The notes under the pieces are model-generated. The model made no database searches. It was given only the letters and a program-made list of their open reading frames with translations, and was not told where the DNA came from. This document shows, in pieces, positions 47,447-56,370 of a stretch of DNA of 64,000 bases. The stretch lies in assembly GCA_022653675.1 (NCBI GenBank), contig JALCST010000002.1:1-64000 (forward strand), given 5' to 3'. Position 1 is the stretch's first letter, and each line of letters opens with the position of its first letter. The position numbers and the translations under genes were made by a program. The DNA comes from Bacteroidales bacterium. GTDB lineage: Bacteria > Bacteroidota > Bacteroidia > Bacteroidales > UBA932.

Positions 47447-48256
47447 ATGGGACAGAAAACAAATCCGATAAGCAATAGGATCGGCATCATCCGCGGTTGG
47501 GATTCCAACTGGTACGGAGGAAACGACTATTCAAGCAAAATTCTCGAAGACGCCAAGATACGCCAGTATCTGGAAGCTCGCCTGACCACTGCAAACCTCT
47601 CCAAGATCGTCATCGAACGTACTCTCAAACTCATTACCGTCACTATCCACACCTCCCGTCCGGGTATCATAATCGGAAAGGGTGGCAGCGAAGTGGACAA
47701 GCTCAGGGAAGAGCTCAAAAACATCACCAAGAAGGATGTCCAAATCAATATCTACGAAGTGAAACGTCCGGAAGCCGACGCAAACATCGTCGCCAACAGT
47801 ATCGCACGCCAGGTCGAAGGCCGCGTATCTTACCGCAGGGCGATAAAGATGGCCATCGCAACCACCATGAGGGTGGGAGCCGAAGGTATCAAGGTGCTCA
47901 TCAGCGGACGTCTTGGCGGCGCCGAAATGGCACGCACAGAGATGTTCAAGGAAGGGCGCACCCCTCTGCATACCTTCCGCGCCGACATCGACTACGCCCT
48001 TTGCGAAGCACATACGAAAGTAGGAGCCCTCGGGATCAAGGTATGGATCTGTAACGGCGAAGTCTACGGCAAACGCGACCTCAGCCCTAACGAAGGCATA
48101 GCAGCTAATTCGGCTGCGGCACAAGCTTCAGCAAACCGTTCCGAACGTTCGGAACGCCGTTTCCGCGGGCCGCGCCGCGGAGGAAGCTACGGCGGCAACC
48201 GCGATCAGCGTGGACCCCGTGGCCAACGCGAACCTCGCACTCCCCGCATGAATTAA
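47447..48256 (+). CDS. rpsC: 30S ribosomal protein S3 with Arg/Gly-rich tail
   Basis: 269 residues, 2 bp after rplV. The N-terminal KH domain ([18 protein letters not shown]) and C-terminal S3 domain ([12 protein letters not shown]-like [16 protein letters not shown]) are normal. After about residue 215 comes a low-complexity tail dominated by Ser, Ala, then Arg/Gly ([20 protein letters not shown]). Normally rplP, rpmC and rpsQ would follow, but here a strong terminator does. Confidence 0.97.
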   Translation: MGQKTNPISNRIGIIRGWDSNWYGGNDYSSKILEDAKIRQYLEARLTTANLSKIVIERTLKLITVTIHTSRPGIIIGKGGSEVDKLREELKNITKKDVQINIYEVKRPEADANIVANSIARQVEGRVSYRRAIKMAIATTMRVGAEGIKVLISGRLGGAEMARTEMFKEGRTPLHTFRADIDYALCEAHTKVGALGIKVWICNGEVYGKRDLSPNEGIAANSAAAQASANRSERSERRFRGPRRGGSYGGNRDQRGPRGQREPRTPRMN

Positions 48257-48266
48257 CAAAAGGGAC

Positions 48267-48324
48267 ATAAAGATAAAATGAGGGTGACCGAAAAGATTTT
48301 TGGCCACCCTCATTTTATCTTTAT
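48267..48324. terminator. 20-bp perfect-stem terminator after rpsC
   Basis: ATAAAGATAAAATGAGGGTG (48267-48286) and its exact reverse complement (48305-48324) form a 20-bp uninterrupted stem with an 18-nt loop. The stem's A- and T-rich ends can act as a terminator on either strand. It closes the ribosomal transcript and sits just ahead of the purF-like promoter. Confidence 0.85.
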
Positions 48325-48338
48325 ATTAAGGAATGAAT

Positions 48339-48346
48339 TATCTTTG
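48339..48346 (+). promoter_or_regulatory. -7 box for the purF-like gene
   Basis: TATCTTTG fits TAnnTTTG and ends 8 bp before the ATG at 48355, so the mRNA would have almost no leader. Confidence 0.55.
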
Positions 48347-48354
48347 CGCCCGTA

Positions 48355-50259
48355 ATGGAAACAGGTATAAAAGAAGATTGCGGAATAGTCCTTATAAGGC
48401 TTCTGAAGCCTTTGGATTTCTACAGGCAGAAATACGGAAGTTGGACATACGGACTGCATAAGCTCTATCTCATGATGGAAAAACAGCATAACCGCGGACA
48501 GGAAGGAGCGGGCATAGCTGCCGTAAAGATAGATGCCGCACCGGGAACCGAATATATATTCCGCGAACGGGCCTCGGGCACGAATGCCATTTCGGAACTT
48601 ATGGACACAATCGGTTCCACATGGAAAGACATTCCGGTAGACGACTTCGAGTCACCGGACTATGCCAAGGAGTACCTGCCATTTGCCGGAGAAGTATATA
48701 TGGGACATCTCCGCTACAGTACGACAGGACAGACCGGCCAGGTTTACTTACATCCCTTTCTTCGCCGCAGCAACTGGTGCGCCAAAAGCCTCGCATTCTG
48801 CGGAAATTTCAACCTGACGAACGTTGATGCCATTTTCGACAGCCTGACAGCCATAGGCCAGCATCCGAGACAATTCTCCGACACCCACATACTGCTCGAA
48901 CAAATCGGGCACAGGCTCGATATGGAAGTGGAGTACCTTTACCGCGAATGCAAGGCCGAAGGCATGGAAGGACCGGCGATCACAGAGGAGATCAACAGGC
49001 GTTTCGACATGGCCAAGCTTCTCAAAAAATGCACTCCCCTGTGGGACGGAGGATATGTTATGGAGGGAATAACCGGAAGTGGAGAATCTTTCGTAGTACG
49101 CGATCCTTGGGGCATACGCCCAGCATTCTATTACAAGGACGACGAGATAGTGGTTGCAGCTTCCGAACGCCCGGTCATCCAGACGGTAATGAATGTCCAT
49201 TACGAAGATGTGCACGAGCTTCAGCGCGGCGAAGCCCTTATCGTTGGAAGATACGGAGACGTCAGGGTCGAACAGATACTGCCAAAAGAAAAAAACAGCG
49301 CATGTTCGTTCGAGCGCGTATACTTCTCCAGGGGCAGCGACAAGGACATATACAGGGAAAGGAAGAATCTCGGACGCAATCTGGTCGAACCGATATTGAA
49401 GAAGGTCGGTTACGATCTGGACCATACGGTGTTTTCGTTCATACCCAATACCGCCGAAGTGGCTTATTTCGGCATGCTTGAAGGATTGGAAAGATATCAG
49501 GACGGACAGAAAACCAAACAGATCATGGCCCTGGCCCCGAATCCTTCCGAAAAGGATATAGCTGCCATCCTCGACAAACGGATAAGAAGCGAGAAGGTAG
49601 CCATAAAGGATATAAAGCTCCGGACTTTCATAGCCGAAGGCAAGACGAGGAACGACATGGCGGCCCACGTATACGACGTAACCTACGGGATAATCGAATC
49701 CCACGTGGACAACCTCGTCGTGATAGACGACAGCATAGTTCGCGGCACCACCCTTAAACAGAGCATAATAAAAATACTAGACAGGCTCGAACCGAAAAAA
49801 ATAGTGGTCGTATCGTCCTGTCCCCAGGTACGCTATCCGGATTGTTATGGCATAGACATGTCCACCATGAGCCAGTTCATCGCATTCAAGGCTGCGGTCT
49901 CCCTTCTGGAAGAGAGAGGGTTACAGCACATAATAGGAGAGACTTACGGTGAAATAAAGAAGCTAGAGGAAGAGGGTAAATCCTATACGAAGAACTGCGT
50001 GAAGAAGATTTATGAACCTTTCTCCAATGATGAGATTTCGGCGAAGATAGCCGAACTGCTTAACGACGGGGACATACGCGCAGAAATAGGGATCGTCTAC
50101 CAGACGCTCGAAGGCTTGCACAAGGCCATACCGGAACATCCCGGCGACTGGTATTTCTCCGGCGATTATCCGACCCCAGGTGGCATGAAATGGGTAAATC
50201 ACGCATTTTCAGATTATTTCGAGAAAGAATACTCCGAAAGAGGCTTGCATATCATTTAG
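48355..50259 (+). CDS. amidophosphoribosyltransferase-like protein (long Bacteroidetes form)
   Basis: 634 residues, about 130 more than E. coli PurF. Cys9 in EDCGIVLIRL is placed to be the N-terminal nucleophile of a class II glutamine amidotransferase after removal of a short propeptide. GHLRYSTTGQTG and FCGNFNLTN continue the glutaminase domain, and VVIDDSIVRGTT (about 455-466) is the PRPP-binding loop. It would make 5-phosphoribosylamine, the first step of purine synthesis. The longer form is typical of a second PurF-type protein in this phylum, so an altered role is possible. It is a single gene between two terminator/promoter regions. Confidence 0.85.
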   Translation: METGIKEDCGIVLIRLLKPLDFYRQKYGSWTYGLHKLYLMMEKQHNRGQEGAGIAAVKIDAAPGTEYIFRERASGTNAISELMDTIGSTWKDIPVDDFESPDYAKEYLPFAGEVYMGHLRYSTTGQTGQVYLHPFLRRSNWCAKSLAFCGNFNLTNVDAIFDSLTAIGQHPRQFSDTHILLEQIGHRLDMEVEYLYRECKAEGMEGPAITEEINRRFDMAKLLKKCTPLWDGGYVMEGITGSGESFVVRDPWGIRPAFYYKDDEIVVAASERPVIQTVMNVHYEDVHELQRGEALIVGRYGDVRVEQILPKEKNSACSFERVYFSRGSDKDIYRERKNLGRNLVEPILKKVGYDLDHTVFSFIPNTAEVAYFGMLEGLERYQDGQKTKQIMALAPNPSEKDIAAILDKRIRSEKVAIKDIKLRTFIAEGKTRNDMAAHVYDVTYGIIESHVDNLVVIDDSIVRGTTLKQSIIKILDRLEPKKIVVVSSCPQVRYPDCYGIDMSTMSQFIAFKAAVSLLEERGLQHIIGETYGEIKKLEEEGKSYTKNCVKKIYEPFSNDEISAKIAELLNDGDIRAEIGIVYQTLEGLHKAIPEHPGDWYFSGDYPTPGGMKWVNHAFSDYFEKEYSERGLHII

Positions 50260-50276
50260 CTTTTTTTTTAACTTTG
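50245..50276 (+). promoter_or_regulatory. promoter of the lipoprotein-hydrolase-aro operon
   Basis: TTG (50245-50247), a 21-bp spacer and TAACTTTG (50269-50276) make a fair Bacteroidetes promoter, 59 bp before the next start codon. The -33 part overlaps the end of the purF-like gene. Confidence 0.55.
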
Positions 50277-50335
50277 TTTTTCGGCAATATATCATGCCGG
50301 AGCGGTTTTTAATTTGGAATCAACTACCTACTATT

Positions 50336-51118
50336 ATGAAAAAAATCTTTTATTTGGCCCTATGCGTTCTCATACTCTCGAGCTGCGACTATGTACACCA
50401 GTTCATGAACAGTACGATCGATTTCGAATCTGTTGGCAGCGAATATCTCGCAGGTCCTACTGCAGCCGGTGAAAACCTCTATTCCAATTACGACGGAACG
50501 CAGTTCAAGAGCGTAACCGTCGACGGAATAGTCTTCGGGATCAACGCATCCTATTCCGAGTACAATTTTTACAACGGAGGAATCTGCATTTCCAGGTTCG
50601 ACGACATGTCCGTCGACGATTACACGAACCAGTGCAGCGTATATTACCAGCAGAACAAAACCGGGTTCGGCGGATATCAAGGATCCAAGACATTCGCGGT
50701 AGCCAACGGATACAATTCCGACAATTCGAATTGTCCGTGCATTTACTTCCTCGACGACGACCAGACAGCACAATTCGTAAGCATGCAGGTAACAAATACT
50801 ACCTATGCCTATCAGACAATGGCCAACGGCAACGATTACTGCAGGAAACTTTCCTACGACAATAAGGATTATCTCAAGGTGGTTGCCACAGGATATGCCA
50901 CCGACGGTTCCTTAACCGGCACCACGGAATTTTATCTCGCCGACTTCAGGACATCCTCTTCGGAAGGCATAGTAACAAACTGGAAAGAGGTAAGCCTGAC
51001 GGGACTCGGCTCCTGCCACAAGATTGATTTCGATATACAGGGTTCCGACACCGGAGATTACGGCCTGAACACCCCTGCATATTTCTGTTTCGACAATTTG
51101 GTTTATAAAAAAGATTGA
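50336..51118 (+). CDS. DUF4465-type lipoprotein
   Basis: 260 residues from ATG 50336, giving signal peptide and lipobox LSSC. The body matches the DUF4465 pattern: FESVGSEYLAGPTA at the start, GGICISRFDDMSVDDYTNQC, GFGGYQGSKTFAVANGYN in the middle and the strand-rich end (EFYLADFR...WKEVSLTGLGSCHKIDFDIQG). These are exported jelly-roll proteins of Bacteroidetes with no fully settled role; some sit beside vitamin or metal uptake genes. No transporter is next to it here. It ends by overlapping a possible start of the next gene. Confidence 0.75.
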   Translation: MKKIFYLALCVLILSSCDYVHQFMNSTIDFESVGSEYLAGPTAAGENLYSNYDGTQFKSVTVDGIVFGINASYSEYNFYNGGICISRFDDMSVDDYTNQCSVYYQQNKTGFGGYQGSKTFAVANGYNSDNSNCPCIYFLDDDQTAQFVSMQVTNTTYAYQTMANGNDYCRKLSYDNKDYLKVVATGYATDGSLTGTTEFYLADFRTSSSEGIVTNWKEVSLTGLGSCHKIDFDIQGSDTGDYGLNTPAYFCFDNLVYKKD

Positions 51119-51123
51119 ATAAA

Positions 51124-52338
51124 GTGAAAAGATCCGCATGCCTGCTGCTCTCAGCATTGATTATTCCCTTCTGCATCGCTTTCACAGGGTGCAGCATAAA
51201 CGTAACGCAACCCAAAGAGGAAAGGGCCGATACCATAAATCTTTCCAGGCTGGCCTATGCCGATTCCGCCATTGATGCGGCCATAGCAGACCGCCAGATT
51301 CCCGGTGCGGTGCTTTGCATAGTGGAAGGGGACGACATAAAATACCTCAAGGCTTACGGCTACAAGGAGATCGTACCGGACAGCATTCCGATGACGACGA
51401 ATACGGTGTTCGATCTCGCCTCTTTATCGAAATGCGTAGGGACTACGCTTTCTTTCATGCAGTTGCTCGAAGAGGGGAAAGTCAGGCTTTCGGATCCGGT
51501 GAAAATGTACATACCGGGATTCAAGCCATGGTACGATGTTGAAAAGAAAGATTCGGTGGACATAACCATCGAAGACCTGATGACGCACACTTCAGGCATA
51601 ATCCCATACATAAATGTCGACAAATTCATCGCCCGTTACGGGACCGGATGCCCCGATTCGCTGATCAAGTACATCGCTACCGAAGCTCCGCGCCGTTTCA
51701 GGCCCAAGACTGGCTACCTCTACAGCTGCCTCAACTTCATTACCCTGCAACGCATACTTGAAAACGTAACGGGAGAAAAGCTTTGCGATTATGCACAAAA
51801 GCACGTATTCGACGTACTTGACCTGAAGAACACATATTACTGTCCGACACCGGACAAATTCGGACAGATAGCTCCCGCCACCTACGAAAACGGCAAGCTC
51901 CTGCTCGGAGAGGTTCACGATCCCACCGCGAGAATCATAAACCTCGGAAATTCCGGTAATGCGGGGGTATTCTCATCGGCCGAAGACATGGCGGTAATCG
52001 CCAGGGCTATAATGGACGGCGGCGAATGGAAAGGAAAGAGGATACTCGGCAAGGAGACCGTTAAAGCCATGTGTACCGTGCCGGAGAACGTCCACAAGTT
52101 CGGAAGGACACTCGGATGGGATGCATGGAGTACTTCGGCATCGCAGCCTGGAGATATTCTGACCGATCGCACGCAGTGCATTTGCCATACTGGATATACC
52201 GGGACGTCGATGGTAATCGACTTCAAGCACAGAATAGCAATAATACTCCTGACCAACAGGGTGCATCCCGATGATTCCGGTTCCTGTTCCAGGGTCCGCG
52301 CATTGGTTGCTAACATAGTCGAGGGAGCATTGGAATAA
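51124..52338 (+). CDS. serine hydrolase, beta-lactamase/PBP-like, lipoprotein
   Basis: About 404 residues. No ATG is available: GTG 51124 is my choice, TTG 51115 is the alternative. Both keep the lipoprotein signal (lipobox AFTGC). Class C beta-lactamase-like motifs are present: the nucleophile SLSK in FDLASLSKCVGTT, the Tyr motif in GYLYSCLNF (YxN is altered to YSC) and ICHTGYTGTS (HTG replacing KTG). The family includes esterases, D-aminopeptidases and peptidoglycan DD-peptidases, so antibiotic resistance should not be assumed. The aroDA fusion starts 13 bp downstream, probably on the same mRNA. Confidence 0.83.
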   Translation: MKRSACLLLSALIIPFCIAFTGCSINVTQPKEERADTINLSRLAYADSAIDAAIADRQIPGAVLCIVEGDDIKYLKAYGYKEIVPDSIPMTTNTVFDLASLSKCVGTTLSFMQLLEEGKVRLSDPVKMYIPGFKPWYDVEKKDSVDITIEDLMTHTSGIIPYINVDKFIARYGTGCPDSLIKYIATEAPRRFRPKTGYLYSCLNFITLQRILENVTGEKLCDYAQKHVFDVLDLKNTYYCPTPDKFGQIAPATYENGKLLLGEVHDPTARIINLGNSGNAGVFSSAEDMAVIARAIMDGGEWKGKRILGKETVKAMCTVPENVHKFGRTLGWDAWSTSASQPGDILTDRTQCICHTGYTGTSMVIDFKHRIAIILLTNRVHPDDSGSCSRVRALVANIVEGALE

Positions 52339-52351
52339 CGATTCTGCCACA

Positions 52352-54334
52352 ATGAAGAAACTATGCTACAGTATCCTTGGAATGCAACCCGAATACTGCG
52401 AATATGTAGTAACCTACCTGAGCGACTGTTTCGTGGAATTAAGGCTGGATACCACAAATTTCAGCAGGGCGGCATTGCGAAGGCTTCTCGCCAGAAAACG
52501 CTCAAATAAAGTAATAGTGGCATGTCCCCATGCCCTGCACCACAACAACAGGGTCCACAACGATACCGCTGCAGGTGATATGCTCGGTTATGCGATAGAC
52601 TTCGGAGCCGACTACATAGACATAGCGGAATACCAAAGCAAGGAAACCAGATTGGGACTGATAAAAAAAGCCAGGGAAAAGGGATGCGGCATAATCGTCT
52701 CGGAACATCACAATGCTCCGGACGAACCAAAAATCGACACTCTCGTCAGGCGTGTGAAACGTTATTATTCGGAAGGTGCCGACATAGTCAAAATAGTTCT
52801 CGGCGGTCCTCACGCAGCCGAAAATATGCATACTCTGTACAGGAAATTCGCCGACAGGCCGGGCCAGCTGATCTCTTTCGTACTCGACAGCTCGTCGTCG
52901 GAGACGAGATGGGAATCGCTTGAGTTGGGAGCGCCGTTCACATATGTAGCCTTGGGGAAATGCATCCTGAAGGCTCCCGGTGAAATCACCTATTTCGACA
53001 CCCTCGACAAAAAAGAGATAAAGGTCGACGGAACGGTCGGACTGCCTTCTTCGAAAAGCATCACCCAAAGAGCCATCATACTGGCAGCCTTATGCGAAGG
53101 AAAAAGCGTCCTGCAGAACGTCACTTTGTGCGACGACACCGTCAACGCCATAAACATTGCAATATCCATAGGAGCCAAAGCCACTTATAACGAAGGACAA
53201 CTGGAAATAGAAGGCGCCGGCATAAGGGATGCCGATTCGATAAGGGTTCCCGCCGACGGATTCTACCATGTTGGGGAATCCGGTTTTCTCGCCCGAGTGT
53301 GCGTCGCGTTGGCGGCGGTTTCGGGCAAAGGAGCTATAATCCTCGGAGAGAGGACCCTGCTCCACAGAAAATTCGGCAAAGAATTCTCTGCCCTGAAAGC
53401 AATCGGGATCGACGTGGAATTGTCCCGGAAAGAATTTCTTCCTGCACAGGTTTCGGGCACCATAGATACAACCCTGATAAATCTCTCCGGTGTTTCCGGT
53501 TCTCAATTGATCTCCGGGCTCATGATGGCCCTGCCCCTTTTCGACAGGGACACGAAAATGCAGATAATAAATGCCGCCAGCGTCAACTATCTCTATCTGA
53601 CCAGGTCGGTCATGAAATCATTCGGGATGCATTTCAGGATGCAGGACGACATAGATAAAAGGCGCGCATCGATAAGCATCAAGGGGAAAAGGCACTACAC
53701 CCCCGCGACTCTGAAAATAGAAAAGGATTGGAGCGCAGCCTCGATGATGCTGGCGGCCGGATTCCTTGCGGGACAGATAACTGTGAAAGACCTTCCCCTG
53801 GATTCCGACCAGCCCGACAGCGTATTTTTCACACTTCTCTTCAACTGTGCCATAGATATGGACATAAATGAGAAGATCGTCGACGGGAAACACTATATGG
53901 ACTTGACCGTCAAGCGTGATTTCATGCTGCCTTTCGAAGCGGACATAACGGATATGCCGGACATGTTCCCCGCACTTTTCATACTTTCCCTCCGTTGCGC
54001 CGGAACGAGCGTAATAACCGGGATCTCCCGTCTCCGCAACAAGGAGAGCGACCGTGCCGCATCCTTCTACAAGGAATTCACGAAACTCGACGTGAAAATA
54101 AGGATGGATGGAGAAAAAATGGAGATCACGGGGGCTCCCGACATGACTATCGGAGGCGGACAGGTTTCCTCCCACGGTGACCACAGGCTTGCGATGGCAT
54201 TGCTCGTCGCTTCGCTCATCTCAAGGGACAAGATCGAAATCGACAACCTGGAGTGCCTTTCCAAATCCTACCCCGATTTCCGCAAGGAACTTGCTGCCGT
54301 AATAACCGACAAGACTTTCGAATTACCGGAATAA
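52352..54334 (+). CDS. fused type I 3-dehydroquinate dehydratase and EPSP synthase (AroD-AroA)
   Basis: 660 residues holding two shikimate enzymes. Residues 1 to about 220 are a type I dehydroquinase with the catalytic His (SEHHNAPDE, near 119) and Schiff-base Lys (DIVKIVLGG, near 147). Residues about 226-660 are EPSP synthase: VGLPSSKSITQRAIILAA, GESGFLARVCVALAA and SHGDHRLAMALLVA all match phosphate- and PEP-binding sites. The parts are steps 3 and 6 of the pathway, not consecutive ones. The chorismate synthase gene starts 2 bp later. Fusion is continuous in one frame with no internal stop. Confidence 0.93.
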   Translation: MKKLCYSILGMQPEYCEYVVTYLSDCFVELRLDTTNFSRAALRRLLARKRSNKVIVACPHALHHNNRVHNDTAAGDMLGYAIDFGADYIDIAEYQSKETRLGLIKKAREKGCGIIVSEHHNAPDEPKIDTLVRRVKRYYSEGADIVKIVLGGPHAAENMHTLYRKFADRPGQLISFVLDSSSSETRWESLELGAPFTYVALGKCILKAPGEITYFDTLDKKEIKVDGTVGLPSSKSITQRAIILAALCEGKSVLQNVTLCDDTVNAINIAISIGAKATYNEGQLEIEGAGIRDADSIRVPADGFYHVGESGFLARVCVALAAVSGKGAIILGERTLLHRKFGKEFSALKAIGIDVELSRKEFLPAQVSGTIDTTLINLSGVSGSQLISGLMMALPLFDRDTKMQIINAASVNYLYLTRSVMKSFGMHFRMQDDIDKRRASISIKGKRHYTPATLKIEKDWSAASMMLAAGFLAGQITVKDLPLDSDQPDSVFFTLLFNCAIDMDINEKIVDGKHYMDLTVKRDFMLPFEADITDMPDMFPALFILSLRCAGTSVITGISRLRNKESDRAASFYKEFTKLDVKIRMDGEKMEITGAPDMTIGGGQVSSHGDHRLAMALLVASLISRDKIEIDNLECLSKSYPDFRKELAAVITDKTFELPE

Positions 54335-54336
54335 CC

Positions 54337-55359
54337 ATGAACAGCTTCGGGGAAAAATTCCGTTTGGAGATATTCGGCGAATCCCATGGTCCGGCCGTCG
54401 GGATTGTGCTTGACGGCGTTCCGGCAGGGATACATCTCGAAGAAGATGATTTTCTTGAAGACATCGGCCGGCGTTCCCCCGCATCTTACCCCGCCGGTTC
54501 CACTTCAAGGCACGAAAAGGACATTCCAAAGATAGTTTCCGGGGTATTCGAAGGTACCGCTACAGGCGCTCCCCTCTGCATAATCTTCGACAATGCCGAC
54601 ACGGATCCGGATTCGGATGCCGAATATGCCCGTTACGTACACATCCCACGTCCCGGCCACGCCGATTTCACCGCCGCATTCAAATACGGCCATCATTACG
54701 ACATGCGCGGCGGCGGGCAGTTCTCCGGCAGAATGACGCTGCCGCTCGTAGCGGCAGGCGTCGTAGCGAAGAAAATCATCTCTCCAATGCTGCCTTCGGC
54801 CTCACTACTGAGCATCGGCGGAGAAGACCTGAGTAAATGCGCTGATGAGAAATCCGTTTCCGAGGCTGTCTCACGCGCCGTCGGCAAGGCGACCTCCGAG
54901 GGAGATTCGATAGGCGGAACCGTACGTTGCATATGCGACGGCGTCCCGGCCGGACTCGGGGAACCGTTCTTCGATTCCGTGGAATCGGAGATATCCCATC
55001 TCGTATTTTCCATCCCCGGAGCGCGGGGAATCGAATTCGGAGCCGGCTTCGCCTCCGCCGGAATGAAGGGAAGCCAATGCAACGACCCGTTCACCGACGG
55101 AAAGGGAAGCACCGCCACGAATAACTGCGGAGGCATAAACGGAGGTATCACGAACGGCAACCGGTTGAGTTTCGACGTTGCTTTCAAGCCACCTTCGAGC
55201 ATAGCGAAAGTCCAGCGGACATTCGATTTCCACACCGGGAAAATAGAAGACTTCTCTGTAAAGGGCCGTCACGACGTATGCTTCGCCCTCCGCACCCCAG
55301 TCATCGTGGAAGCCTGCTGCACCTGTGTCCTGGCAGACCTCATGCTGCGCAATCGCTGA
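54337..55359 (+). CDS. aroC: chorismate synthase
   Basis: 340 residues from ATG 54337, giving the standard start FGEKFRLEIFGESHGPAVGI. FMN-site motifs HDMRGGGQFSGRMT and the later GGINGGITNG are intact. It converts EPSP to chorismate, the step after the AroA half of the preceding fusion. It ends one base before the end of the convergent ilvE gene, so there is no room for a conventional terminator between them. Confidence 0.96.
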   Translation: MNSFGEKFRLEIFGESHGPAVGIVLDGVPAGIHLEEDDFLEDIGRRSPASYPAGSTSRHEKDIPKIVSGVFEGTATGAPLCIIFDNADTDPDSDAEYARYVHIPRPGHADFTAAFKYGHHYDMRGGGQFSGRMTLPLVAAGVVAKKIISPMLPSASLLSIGGEDLSKCADEKSVSEAVSRAVGKATSEGDSIGGTVRCICDGVPAGLGEPFFDSVESEISHLVFSIPGARGIEFGAGFASAGMKGSQCNDPFTDGKGSTATNNCGGINGGITNGNRLSFDVAFKPPSSIAKVQRTFDFHTGKIEDFSVKGRHDVCFALRTPVIVEACCTCVLADLMLRNR

Positions 55360-55360
55360 T

Positions 55361-56365
55361 TCACAGGATCATACACCAGCCATAAGGATCCTCTCTCTCC
55401 CCGAACTGTATTCCCGTCAACGCATGGTACAGCGCAACGCTCTTTTCCCCTACCTTGTCCGGAGACCCTATCCCATATTTATTCCCCATATCCCTGTCGT
55501 CGATTTCGCAGACCGGAGTTATCACCAATGCGGTTCCGCAGGCGGCAGCCTCGTCGAAAGTCGCGAGTTCCTCTACCGGAACGGTCCTCATTTCGACCTT
55601 CATCCCCATATCGGCGGCTATCTGCCGTAGGGACCTGTTTGTAATCGAAGGCAAAACCGAAGGGGAATCGGGAGTGATGTAGCTGTCGCCCCGGATCGCG
55701 AAGAAATTCGACGAACTGAACTCCTCGATGTACCGTTTCGTCTTCGCATCGAGGTAAAGGATCGACGCATAACCCTCCTTCCCGGCCAGCATTCCGAGCC
55801 TCATCGGGGAAGCGTAATTCGCGCCTATCTTGTAGGAACCGGAGCCGAGCGGTGCGGCACGGTCGTACTTGCGTATGACGAGAGCCTTCGTTTGCTTCAT
55901 CATAGAACCCGTATAGCTTCCCATCGGCGTCGTCGCCACGGCGAACATGAACTCCCTGCCAACCACGAGGCCGATCTGCGGGTTGGTGCAGATGATGAAC
56001 GGGCGGATATACATCGAGGCCATGGTGCCGTAAGGCGGCAGGAAATCGATATTCTCGGTTACCGCCTTTTCACAGGCATCCACGAACATCTGCTCCGGCA
56101 CTTCGGCCATCGCCAGATAGGCGCACGAACGCCTGAACCGTTTCGCATTGTCCCAAGGCCTGAAGATCCTCACCTTCCCGTCCTTTCCCCTGTATGCCTT
56201 CAGTCCTTCGAACGCTTCGATCCCGTAATGCAGGGAGGCGTTCATAAGGTTGAGGCTCATGTGATCGTCTTTAGTGTTCTTTAATTCCGACCATGCGCCG
56301 TCGGCATAATCGGCGTACACGATGGTGTTTGTTTTGGAATAATCCATTGTACATTTGGCTTCCAT
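55361..56365 (-). CDS. ilvE: branched-chain amino acid aminotransferase
   Basis: 334 residues from ATG 56365, 5 bp after leuB; a later ATG (56347) is possible. Class IV PLP fold: MSLNLMNASLHYGIEAFEGL at the start, PLP lysine in GSGSYKIGANYA and the phosphate/turn motif EEFSSSNFFAI. It transaminates the 2-oxo acid from LeuA-C-D-B to leucine and also serves valine and isoleucine. Position as the last gene of the leu operon makes leucine supply its main task here. Confidence 0.95.
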   Translation of the reverse strand: MEAKCTMDYSKTNTIVYADYADGAWSELKNTKDDHMSLNLMNASLHYGIEAFEGLKAYRGKDGKVRIFRPWDNAKRFRRSCAYLAMAEVPEQMFVDACEKAVTENIDFLPPYGTMASMYIRPFIICTNPQIGLVVGREFMFAVATTPMGSYTGSMMKQTKALVIRKYDRAAPLGSGSYKIGANYASPMRLGMLAGKEGYASILYLDAKTKRYIEEFSSSNFFAIRGDSYITPDSPSVLPSITNRSLRQIAADMGMKVEMRTVPVEELATFDEAAACGTALVITPVCEIDDRDMGNKYGIGSPDKVGEKSVALYHALTGIQFGEREDPYGWCMIL

Positions 56366-56370
56366 AATCT

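Noticed and set aside
51124-52338. Antibiotic-resistance beta-lactamase
   Set aside because: The SxxK and HTG motifs place it in the broad serine hydrolase family, with YSC instead of YxN; resistance cannot be claimed.
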